64,000 nucleotides of DNA from Phototrophicus methaneseepsis. Its GTDB lineage: Bacteria > Chloroflexota > Anaerolineae > Aggregatilineales > Phototrophicaceae. The stretch is from NCBI RefSeq assembly GCF_015500095.1, contig NZ_CP062983.1:3162001-3226000 (forward strand). The letters are read 5' to 3'. Positions 33,854-41,460 of this stretch are shown here, in pieces (position 1 is the first letter of the stretch; each line of letters starts with the position of its first letter). The notes below the pieces were generated by a model, which worked only from the letters and a program-made list of their open reading frames with translations, was not told the origin of the DNA and did not search any database. Made by a program: the position numbers and the translations under genes.

Positions 33854-33930
33854 GTTGCTTCACTGCTTTGGACTAGGACAGGTTCGTATACAGCGAGCAC
33901 ATTGCGACAGGGCGCAAGGAGAAATAAATC

Positions 33931-34296
33931 ATGTTAGTGCGTGGCGCACGTGGGGCCATTACCGTGGACGAAGACACCGAAGATGCGATCATCGAAGCAA
34001 CTGAAGAAGTGCTGCGAGCGATGATTGAGGCCAATGATATTCGTGAGGAGATGGTTGCTAGTGCGCTCTTCACAACAACGCCTGATCTAACAGCATGCTA
34101 CCCGGCAAAAGCCGCACGCCTGATTGGTTGGACGAATACCGCATTGATGGGCTTTCAGGAAATCCATGTGCCCGTTGGTTTGAAGATGTGCATCCGTGTC
34201 CTGATTCATTGGAACACAGATCGTTCATTAAACGAAGTTGAACATATTTATCTGCGGGGGGCGCAAGTTCTGCGTCCTGATTGGAAAAAAGTCTAG
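33931..34296 (+). CDS. aroH: Chorismate mutase, AroH type
   Basis: This 121-residue protein belongs to the trimeric AroH class of chorismate mutases, which turn chorismate into prephenate for Phe and Tyr synthesis. Seen are VRGARGAITVDEDT at the start, ASALFTTTPDL, YPAKAARLIGW, a QEIHVPVGLKMCIRVLIHW stretch with the active-site Arg, and EVEHIYLRGAQVLRPD at the end. It has a good AGGAG site. It is the first structural gene behind the Tyr/Phe attenuator, which makes biological sense because it commits chorismate to Tyr/Phe. Confidence 0.93.
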   Translation: MLVRGARGAITVDEDTEDAIIEATEEVLRAMIEANDIREEMVASALFTTTPDLTACYPAKAARLIGWTNTALMGFQEIHVPVGLKMCIRVLIHWNTDRSLNEVEHIYLRGAQVLRPDWKKV

Positions 34297-34396
34297 GCCG
34301 TTAGTATTGAGTCTGTTGAAAACCATATCACACAACATATAGCGTATAGCATCGCAAGACAAACACACCAAATAGAGATTGAGGAACAGGTTCATC

Positions 34397-35413
34397 ATGA
34401 TTGTCGTAATGGAACAGGGCGCAACCGCCAAACAAATATCGGATGTGATTACGCGCATCGAAGCCGATGGGTACAAAGCTCATCTCTCACAAGGTAAGGA
34501 ACGGACGATCATCGGGCTGGTTGGTGATAGCCCCACGCCAAAACGGGAACAGAATTACAGTGTGATGCCCGGTGTGGATAAGGCTGTACGCATCACAGAG
34601 CCGTACAAACTGGCGAATCGGTCTTTCCAGCCGGATGGTACGAAGGTGCCACTCAATGGCTCGATGATGGGCGGGAATAAGATTCTTGTGATTGCAGGGC
34701 CCTGCGCTGTCGAAAGTCGTGAACAGATTATCGAAACAGCTTGTGCAGTTAAAGAAGCTGGCGCAACAGCCTTGCGTGGTGGGGCCTACAAGCCGCGCAC
34801 ATCGCCTTACAGCTTCCAGGGCTTTGGCGAAGATGCCTTAAAGTGGATGGCAGAAGCGCGTGAGATCACGGGTCTGCCTATCGTGACGGAAGTCATGGAC
34901 CATAACCTTGTGCCGCTGATCTGTGAATACGCGGATGTGTTGCAAATTGGTGCACGCAATATGCAGAACTTCACCTTACTTAACGCTGTGGGCGAAAGCC
35001 AGCATACCGTTTTGCTCAAGCGTGGTATGTCTAGTACGGTCCAGGACCTGCTGATGGCTGCGGAATACATTTTGCAGCATGGGAATACACGCGTGATGCT
35101 GTGCGAACGTGGTATCCGCACCTTTGAGACAGAGACGCGCAACACCTCCGATATTAATGCAATTCCTGCCCTCAAGAAGCTGACCCATCTGCCCGTCGTC
35201 TTTGATCCAAGTCATGCGACCGGGAAGTGGGAATATGTGGAGCCACTTGCGTTAGCTGGTATTGCTGCGGGTGCTGATGGCCTGATTGTTGAAGTGCATA
35301 TGGAGCCTGACAAAGCTGTGAGTGATGGTCGCCAGAGCCTCAAACCAGATGGCTTCAAACAGATGATGGAGCGTGTACGCCGCGTTGCAGAAGCTGTCGG
35401 GCGGGATGCATAA
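34397..35413 (+). CDS. aroF: 3-Deoxy-7-phosphoheptulonate (DAHP) synthase, type I beta with regulatory N-domain
   Basis: This 338-residue DAHP synthase catalyses the first step of the shikimate pathway from PEP and erythrose 4-phosphate. Residues 1-70 form a ferredoxin-like domain ([18 protein letters not shown]), as in Thermotoga DAHP synthase where it mediates Tyr/Phe inhibition. The barrel shows [51 protein letters not shown] and FDPSHATG. I chose ATG 34397, after GAGGAACAGG, rather than a TTG 18 bp upstream. Control by both attenuation and allostery is likely. Confidence 0.94.
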   Translation: MIVVMEQGATAKQISDVITRIEADGYKAHLSQGKERTIIGLVGDSPTPKREQNYSVMPGVDKAVRITEPYKLANRSFQPDGTKVPLNGSMMGGNKILVIAGPCAVESREQIIETACAVKEAGATALRGGAYKPRTSPYSFQGFGEDALKWMAEAREITGLPIVTEVMDHNLVPLICEYADVLQIGARNMQNFTLLNAVGESQHTVLLKRGMSSTVQDLLMAAEYILQHGNTRVMLCERGIRTFETETRNTSDINAIPALKKLTHLPVVFDPSHATGKWEYVEPLALAGIAAGADGLIVEVHMEPDKAVSDGRQSLKPDGFKQMMERVRRVAEAVGRDA

Positions 35414-35415
35414 GC

Positions 35416-36723
35416 ATGACCACAGACGACAAACTGACGATCAAACCAGGGATGCCTTTGCGCGGTACCACCAGCGTCCCTGGGGATAAATCCATTTCTC
35501 ACCGTGCGATCTTGTTGGGCGCATTGGGCAATGGGGCGACAGAAGTCCGTGGTTGGTTGGCTGCCGGGGATACGGAAGCAACGCTTGGTGCTGTCCAGGC
35601 TTTGGGCATCCAGATTGATCGCCATGATACGCATACGCTCACGGTCCATGGCGGCACGCTTAAAAAGCCAGATCAGCCGCTAGATTTTGTCAATGCGGGG
35701 ACAGGGATTCGCCTGGCTGCGGGTGTGATGGCCGGGCAGCCTTTCGAGAGTGTGCTTGATGGTAGTTATCAACTGCGCCGCCGCCCGATGAAGCGCATCA
35801 CCGAGCCGCTGCAAGCGATGGGTGCCCATATCGAATCGACAGATGGGAAATGCCCGCTGACGATTAAGCCAGCGGTGCTCAAAGGTGTGCGCTATGAAAT
35901 GAACGTCGCCAGTGCACAGGTCAAAAGTGCGCTGCTGCTGGCTGCTTTATTCGCAGACGGCCCCACGACTGTTGTTCAGCCAGGCCCTGCGCGCGATCAC
36001 ACGGAGCGTATGCTCTCTTCTATGGGCGCGCAAATCGTCGTAGAGGGTAATGACGTTACCCTCACGCCGGGTGCACAGCTCCAACCTATGAACTTGACGG
36101 TGCCCGGTGATTTTTCTTCGGCAGCTTTTCTCATCGTTGCGGCACTTATCGTGCCTGATAGCGATATTACCATTACAGGGGTAAACCTCAACGATACGCG
36201 TACAGGCTTGCTGGATGTCCTGTTGGAGATGGGCGGTAATATCCAGGTGACGGAAACAGGCCTGGAAGCAGGCGAGCCGATTGGCGATCTCCGTGTGCAA
36301 TCCAGCCAGCTAAGGGGCACAACGGTTGGCGGCGATATGGTTGTTCGCATGATCGATGAATTTCCCGTGTTGATGATCGCTGCCTTGAATGCACAGGGCG
36401 AAACGCTCGTACATGATGCGCGTGAATTGCGTGTTAAAGAGACAGACCGCATTTCCGTGATGGCTGGTGAACTGCGTAAGCTGGGTGCGCAAATTGAAGA
36501 GCGTGAAGATGGCTTCCGTATTATCGGGCAGCAGCGTTTGATGGGTGCTGTGGTTGATGGACATGATGACCATCGTGTGGCGATGAGCCTGGCAGTTGCG
36601 GGGCTGGCTGCTGCTGAAATGACCGTTGTGACAGATGCCCGGTGTGCCGGTGATTCGTTCCCTGGCTTTGCAGAGACATTGGTATCTCTGGGAGGCGGTA
36701 TGCTGCCGCAAGCGGTAGAATAG
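35416..36723 (+). CDS. aroA: 3-Phosphoshikimate 1-carboxyvinyltransferase (EPSP synthase)
   Basis: AroA (435 residues) adds enolpyruvyl from PEP to shikimate 3-phosphate. Signatures include PGDKSISHRAILLGAL, NAGTGIRLAAGVMAG, the substrate-binding RRRPMKRI, SAQVKSALLLAAL, LRVKETDRI and DGHDDHRVAMSLAVAG. It starts two bases after aroF. The second part of the NAGT motif reads NAGTGIR rather than NAGTAMR. This is the class II-like variation seen in many Gram-positive-type enzymes, which are commonly less glyphosate-sensitive. Confidence 0.95.
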   Translation: MTTDDKLTIKPGMPLRGTTSVPGDKSISHRAILLGALGNGATEVRGWLAAGDTEATLGAVQALGIQIDRHDTHTLTVHGGTLKKPDQPLDFVNAGTGIRLAAGVMAGQPFESVLDGSYQLRRRPMKRITEPLQAMGAHIESTDGKCPLTIKPAVLKGVRYEMNVASAQVKSALLLAALFADGPTTVVQPGPARDHTERMLSSMGAQIVVEGNDVTLTPGAQLQPMNLTVPGDFSSAAFLIVAALIVPDSDITITGVNLNDTRTGLLDVLLEMGGNIQVTETGLEAGEPIGDLRVQSSQLRGTTVGGDMVVRMIDEFPVLMIAALNAQGETLVHDARELRVKETDRISVMAGELRKLGAQIEEREDGFRIIGQQRLMGAVVDGHDDHRVAMSLAVAGLAAAEMTVVTDARCAGDSFPGFAETLVSLGGGMLPQAVE

Positions 36724-36733
36724 CGCTTTGTGA

Positions 36734-37072
36734 TTGCAAACACAGAATAAGGCAACGACCGTGTTGGAATGGATTTTCCTGGGCCTGAGCGCACTTGGTT
36801 GGCTCGGTGCAGCGTACTTCTTATCTCACAATCAACGCAGCCTGACGTACTGGGGCGTTTTTATTGGGGCCTGTGTGCTGGTCTTAATTGGGGTGGTGCT
36901 TGTCCTTTTCACATTTGATCCGCCGCTGTGGTTGATGCTCGTTATTGGTTTATTGCCCGTTCTGGGCGTGGCCTATGGGTACCGTTTGTACGATCATTAC
37001 AGTGAACGAGCGAAGGCCAAGCGCGAGGGCTATCAGGATGCTTATCAGGGTGAGGAGCCAGAGCAGCGATGA
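36734..37072 (+). CDS. Small membrane protein inside the aro operon
   Basis: This 112-residue protein is of no family I recognise. Three hydrophobic helices (about 12-31, 37-57 and 62-82) are followed by a basic, then acidic tail (ERAKAKREGYQD, EEPEQR). The TTG start at 36734 is the longest option; a GTG at 36761 would still keep all three helices. Its stop overlaps the aroE start as ATGA, so it is translated with the pathway genes. A role in aromatic transport or membrane anchoring is only conjecture. Confidence 0.6.
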   Translation: MQTQNKATTVLEWIFLGLSALGWLGAAYFLSHNQRSLTYWGVFIGACVLVLIGVVLVLFTFDPPLWLMLVIGLLPVLGVAYGYRLYDHYSERAKAKREGYQDAYQGEEPEQR

Positions 37073-37902
37073 ACCGAGTTGGTGTAATCGGCTGGCCGAT
37101 TGAGCACAGCCTCAGTCCTGTGATGCATAATGCCGCTTTCCAGGCCCTTGGCATGACAGATTGGCTTTACGATGCGATGGCTGTCCCGCCGGATATTGCT
37201 CGCTATGCTGTGCTGGAGCCGCAGCGCCATGGTTATATTGGCTTGAATGTGACGGTGCCATTTAAGCAGGTTGCGATGGAATATGTGCAGCCTGATGATA
37301 AAGCACGTGCCATTGGAGCCGTAAATACAATTGACTTCCGCAATGAGACAGGTACCAACACAGATGTGGATGGCCTCATCAATGACTTGGTCGCTCATGA
37401 TGTCGCGCTTACAGGCGAGAAAGTTATTGTGTTGGGGGCAGGGGGTGCTGCGCGCGCTGCTGTCTATGGACTGTGGCAGCAGGGTGCGCAGGTTGTGGTG
37501 GTCAATCGTACGAAAGAGCGCGCTGATGATATGCTCTTGCAATTGACTATTTCCGCAGGGGTGCGGAATGTCCCGGCTCTGACCCTGGATGAAGCGATTG
37601 AGAATGGCGCTTCCCTGATTGTCAATTGCACATCAGCCGGGATGTGGCCGGATGTTGAAAATAGCCCCTGGGTGAATGGCGTGCCATATCCACAAGGGGC
37701 GACTGTTTACGATATGATCTATCGGCCCGCCAGGACGAAGCTCATGCAGCTTGCGGAAACTCATGGTGGGCGTGCGATCAGCGGACTTGGTATGCTGGTC
37801 CGGCAGGGTGCGCTGAGCTTTAAGCTGTGGACAGGCGTCGAGCCGCCAATTGATGTGATGATGCAGGCCGCCCAAGAAGCCCTCGCCGCGCGACAGAAGT
37901 AA
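37069..37902 (+). CDS. aroE: Shikimate dehydrogenase
   Basis: AroE (277 residues) reduces 3-dehydroshikimate with NADPH. Seen are GWPIEHSLSPVMHNAAF (shikimate-binding SxS), NVTVPFKQ with the catalytic Lys, NTDVDG, the dinucleotide-binding GAGGAARAAVYGL, NRTKERAD, NCTSAGMWPD and YDMIYRPARTKL. It overlaps the membrane protein gene by four bases. The NRT motif fits NADP preference. Confidence 0.94.
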   Translation: MNRVGVIGWPIEHSLSPVMHNAAFQALGMTDWLYDAMAVPPDIARYAVLEPQRHGYIGLNVTVPFKQVAMEYVQPDDKARAIGAVNTIDFRNETGTNTDVDGLINDLVAHDVALTGEKVIVLGAGGAARAAVYGLWQQGAQVVVVNRTKERADDMLLQLTISAGVRNVPALTLDEAIENGASLIVNCTSAGMWPDVENSPWVNGVPYPQGATVYDMIYRPARTKLMQLAETHGGRAISGLGMLVRQGALSFKLWTGVEPPIDVMMQAAQEALAARQK

Positions 37903-37974
37903 CATTCGTTTTCATGATTTCACATAGTCAAATACCTGACGATCAGGTCAGTCACCAAGAAGGATAAAAACCGA

Positions 37975-39153
37975 ATGCCCATACGTTTTTTCACCGCTGG
38001 AGAGAGCCACGGCCCTATGCTCACTGCCATTCTGGAAGGTATGCCAGCCGGGCTTCCGTTCGATATGGAAGATATTGACCGCGACTTAAGTCGTCGCCAG
38101 CAGGGCTATGGCAGCGGTGGTCGCATGCAAATCGAGAAAGATAAGGTTCGCGTTACGGGCGGCGTCATGAATGGCATGACGACAGGCAGCCCTATTTCCT
38201 TGATTGTAGAAAATCGGGATTTTAAGAATTGGCGAGAACGCGACATCACACCTATTACAACACCAAGACCGGGCCATGCGGACCTGACCGGGGCCATTAA
38301 GTATGGCTACCGGGAGTTGCGCCTCTCTTTAGAGCGTGCCAGTGCACGCGAAACGACCATGCGTGTGGCTGTAGGTGCAATTTGTAAGCGGTTCCTGGCG
38401 GAGTTCGGCATTGAAATTGTGGGATACGTTAGCCAGCTTGGTGATGTCGTCGCACAGTTGCCCTCGGACCCGGATTATAGAGCGCTTTATGAAGCCGCAG
38501 AGACAAATGATGTTCGCTGCCCGGACCCTGAAGCTGCTGAAGCGATGCACGCCGCAATCCGTCAGGTCAAGATTGATAAGGATACGTTAGGCGGCATCTT
38601 TGAAGTTGTTGCCCTCAATGTGCCACCTGGGCTCGGTTCCCATGTGCAATTTGATCGCAAATTGGATGCTAAGTTGGTGGCAGCGATGGTTAGCATTCAA
38701 GCCATGAAGGGGGCGGAAATCGGCCATGCTTTTAAACAGGCTGGCTTACCGGGCAGCCAGGTTCACGACGAGATTGATGTCGATGAAAAGGGTGCTATTC
38801 ATCGCCGGACGAACCGCGCAGGTGGCCTGGAAGGTGGCATCACCACAGGTGATCCTATCGTGGTTAGGGTCGCGATGAAACCGATTTCTACCATGCTGCG
38901 CGGCGCTGATAGCGTCAATTTAGCGACAGGCGAAGCCGACCGCACAGCCTATGAGCGTAGCGACTTTTGTGCATTGCCGCGTGCTGTGCCAATCGGGGAA
39001 TCTATGATGGCGATTGTGCTGGCTGATGCCTTGCTGGAAAAACTCGGTGGCGACAGTATCGAAGAGATGAAACCCAGGTTCGATGCATTACGTGGCAATC
39101 GGCTGGCCGATGTGCCTATGGATAATGTGGAATGGCGCTTCGGCTATGAATAA
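37975..39153 (+). CDS. aroC: Chorismate synthase
   Basis: AroC (392 residues) converts EPSP to chorismate with reduced FMN. The family signatures GESHGPMLTAILEGMPAGL, RRQQGYGSGGRM, RPGHADLTGAIKYG, ERASARETTMRVAVGA, and the C-terminal GGLEGGITTG are present. An inverted repeat ACCTGA-CGA-TCAGGT lies in the 72-bp gap upstream, before the AGGA site. The aroK start overlaps the last codons. Confidence 0.96.
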   Translation: MPIRFFTAGESHGPMLTAILEGMPAGLPFDMEDIDRDLSRRQQGYGSGGRMQIEKDKVRVTGGVMNGMTTGSPISLIVENRDFKNWRERDITPITTPRPGHADLTGAIKYGYRELRLSLERASARETTMRVAVGAICKRFLAEFGIEIVGYVSQLGDVVAQLPSDPDYRALYEAAETNDVRCPDPEAAEAMHAAIRQVKIDKDTLGGIFEVVALNVPPGLGSHVQFDRKLDAKLVAAMVSIQAMKGAEIGHAFKQAGLPGSQVHDEIDVDEKGAIHRRTNRAGGLEGGITTGDPIVVRVAMKPISTMLRGADSVNLATGEADRTAYERSDFCALPRAVPIGESMMAIVLADALLEKLGGDSIEEMKPRFDALRGNRLADVPMDNVEWRFGYE

Positions 39154-39667
39154 TGCGCCCGGAGATAAGGCGGCGCGCCACATTGTCATCACTGGGTTTA
39201 TGGGGACAGGTAAGACCACGACAGGCCAGCTTGTGGCACAATTACTGGGTCGTCCTTTTTATGATATGGATGCCCTGATCGTTTCACGAGCAGGTAAATC
39301 TATCCCGGAGATTTTCGCCCAGGATGGCGAGCCAGCTTTTCGCCAGATGGAACATGACTTACTCGTGCAGATGGCGCGTACTGGCGGAGATGTCATTGCA
39401 ACAGGGGGCGGCGCGCTGGTGCCGGATCGTAACCGACAATTGATGAAGTTGCATACGTTCCTCGTTTGCTTGACGGCGTTCCCGCATGTGATTGAAGCGC
39501 GCTTACAAGCTGATGGGGCAGGCCGCCCGCTGGCTGCTGGTTGGCGAGATCTGTTACAGATCCGGGCCCAGGCCTATGCTGATATTGATTACCAGATTGA
39601 TACATCGCAGCGCGAGCCTCAGGCGGTCGCGGAGGAGATAGTCGCATTATGGCAAGCCTCACAGTAA
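39146..39667 (+). CDS. aroK: Shikimate kinase
   Basis: AroK (173 residues) phosphorylates shikimate with ATP. It has the Walker A GFMGTGKTTTGQLVAQ, DMDALIVSRAG (shikimate-binding Asp), FRQMEHDLL, and GGGALV. I chose ATG 39146, which overlaps aroC by eight bases; a longer ORF to 39083 would lie inside aroC. It overlaps aroB by 19 bases. Confidence 0.93.
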   Translation: MNNAPGDKAARHIVITGFMGTGKTTTGQLVAQLLGRPFYDMDALIVSRAGKSIPEIFAQDGEPAFRQMEHDLLVQMARTGGDVIATGGGALVPDRNRQLMKLHTFLVCLTAFPHVIEARLQADGAGRPLAAGWRDLLQIRAQAYADIDYQIDTSQREPQAVAEEIVALWQASQ

Positions 39668-40692
39668 ATGCACCTCAGGGGACCTATGACATCCTCATCC
39701 AGCGTGGGCTGTTGGAGGCTGTCAAAGCTGATCCTGCTGCGTATGGCCTGGATGGACACGTGGTGATTATCAGCAATACCACGGTTGGGCCTCTCTATGG
39801 TGAGGCACTGGCACAGGCGCTGCCAAATGCCGACCTTGTCAACATGCTCGATGGTGAAGCCTATAAGTCATTGGAAACAATTGCCTTGTTTTATGACGCG
39901 CTCGTCGCAGCAGGGGCGGATCGTCATTCGACAGTCCTGGCGCTAGGTGGTGGCGTGGTCGGGGATGCAGCGGGCTTCGCTGCTGCGACGTATATGCGTG
40001 GTATTGCCCTGGTTCAGATGCCAACAAGCTTACTGGCGATGGTCGATTCCAGCGTGGGCGGTAAAGTGGGCGTCGATTTGCCCCAGGGCAAAAATCTGGT
40101 TGGCGCTTTTAAGCAGCCGGATCGCGTGTTGATTGACCCGGATGTGCTCCACACGCTGCCGCCCGAACAATGGCGTTGCGGCATGGCTGAGGCGGTTAAA
40201 CACGGCTTCCTGGCAGATGCTGACCTGCTCAACCCGGATTTACATACGCCAGAACGTGCACAAGACCTGGTGATGCGCGCTGTCCAGGTGAAGATCAACG
40301 TTGTGGAAGAAGACCCTTACGAGTATGGAATCCGCGCTTATCTTAATCTGGGGCATACCTTTGCCCATGCCATTGAGCAAGTTACAGAATATGGGTGGCT
40401 GCATGGGGAGGCTGTCGGCTTTGGCTTGTTGGCGGCGGCGAAGCTATCAGAGCGGTTGGGGCTTTGCGATGTGGCCCTTTTTGAACAGGTTGATACCATC
40501 CTCGCGGAAGTTGGCCTGCCGAGACAGATTACAGGCCTTGATCCTGCGGCTATTTATGAGGCGATGAAGACGGACAAAAAGTGGAAGAATGGACGCTCTC
40601 GCTTTGTGCTGCTGCGTGGGATGCATCAGCCTGAAATTGTGCATGATGTGCCGCGTGAAGATGTCATCGCCGTTTTAGAATCGCTGATGTAG
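39649..40692 (+). CDS. aroB: 3-Dehydroquinate synthase
   Basis: AroB (347 residues) cyclises DAHP to 3-dehydroquinate using NAD and a divalent metal. Signatures are GGGVVGDAAGFAAATYMRG, QMPTSLLAMVDSSVGGKVG, PQGKNLVGAF, CGMAEAVKHGFLAD, NLGHTFAHAIE (metal His) and HGEAVGFGLL. It starts within the last codons of aroK and ends the operon, followed by a strong terminator. With aroQ at 43.6 kb the window encodes the full chorismate pathway. Confidence 0.96.
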   Translation: MASLTVNAPQGTYDILIQRGLLEAVKADPAAYGLDGHVVIISNTTVGPLYGEALAQALPNADLVNMLDGEAYKSLETIALFYDALVAAGADRHSTVLALGGGVVGDAAGFAAATYMRGIALVQMPTSLLAMVDSSVGGKVGVDLPQGKNLVGAFKQPDRVLIDPDVLHTLPPEQWRCGMAEAVKHGFLADADLLNPDLHTPERAQDLVMRAVQVKINVVEEDPYEYGIRAYLNLGHTFAHAIEQVTEYGWLHGEAVGFGLLAAAKLSERLGLCDVALFEQVDTILAEVGLPRQITGLDPAAIYEAMKTDKKWKNGRSRFVLLRGMHQPEIVHDVPREDVIAVLESLM

Positions 40693-40708
40693 AAAGACTT
40701 TGCCTTAA

Positions 40709-40745
40709 ATCAAAAAGGGCTGAATATACTCAGCCCTTTTTTGAT
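40709..40745 (+). terminator. Terminator of the aro operon
   Basis: ATCAAAAAGGGCTGA pairs with TCAGCCCTTTTTTGAT around loop ATATAC. The T run lies inside the 3' arm. It is 17 bp past aroB and may act on both strands, ending the convergent membrane protein gene too. Confidence 0.88.
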
Positions 40746-40765
40746 TGTACAGAAGATTTGTGTGC

Positions 40766-41284
40766 TTAGAAGACGATGCTTGTAAAACCACGTGCTGAAG
40801 CCATGCCAATCACGGCGACGATCATAATCATGGCAGCGACGCGTGCGTTACGGGCATAACGATCTCCCAATTGCTGGACTTCCGTATATTCTGTCCCTGC
40901 CTCTGGCTGACCCGCGCTGATCCATGAGCTCACAGCCTGGCTGAACTTATTGGTCACTGAGATTAAGCCAAAGCCATGACCAAATGCTGCGAGGCCTGCC
41001 AGCGCACCAATCAGCATCAAGATACCACCTAAAGTACTGAGAAGGGCATCCCAACGGTTCATGCCATAGAGCAACACACCTGCCAGGGTGGTTATGATTG
41101 CCACAATGGGTGTAATGCGCTGGAAACCGGCTAAACGTGTGATGGCGTTGAAGACCTGATAGCCACTTTTACCTGTCTGGTTAATGGCTGGGGCTAAATA
41201 GAATGCCTGGAACAGAATCAAACCGACCCAGATAACGCCGGTAAAAATATGTAGGAGGCGAAGAACTGCGATAAGAGTATTCAT
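40766..41284 (-). CDS. Four-helix membrane protein (DUF2269/CopD-like)
   Basis: This 172-residue protein starts at ATG 41284. It has four predicted membrane helices: LIAVLRLLHIFTGVIWVGLI, a second near TPIVAIITTLAGVLL, a third GGILMLIGALAGLAAF and a last near the C-terminus. The early HIFTGVIWVG with a conserved His resembles CopD/DUF2269-type proteins that may bind heme or copper. The match is by pattern only. It stands alone and converges with aroB. Confidence 0.6.
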   Translation of the reverse strand: MNTLIAVLRLLHIFTGVIWVGLILFQAFYLAPAINQTGKSGYQVFNAITRLAGFQRITPIVAIITTLAGVLLYGMNRWDALLSTLGGILMLIGALAGLAAFGHGFGLISVTNKFSQAVSSWISAGQPEAGTEYTEVQQLGDRYARNARVAAMIMIVAVIGMASARGFTSIVF

Positions 41285-41460
41285 GTTTCTACCTGTAGTT
41301 GGCGTAAATTTGTCTCCCATTATAGTGGAGAATAGCCATAATTACGCGTGTTTCTGTGAAATTGATCACTTTATAGTGTGTCATTAAAAATCAAACCCGC
41401 CGTATCACATATCACACAACGGGCTTGCAACGTTACGCGCATGGTTAGACCAAAATGCCG

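Noticed and set aside
35997-36794. 265-codon ORF antisense to aroA
   Set aside because: The sense strand is a clear EPSP synthase; the antisense product is low-complexity (Ser, Arg, Pro).
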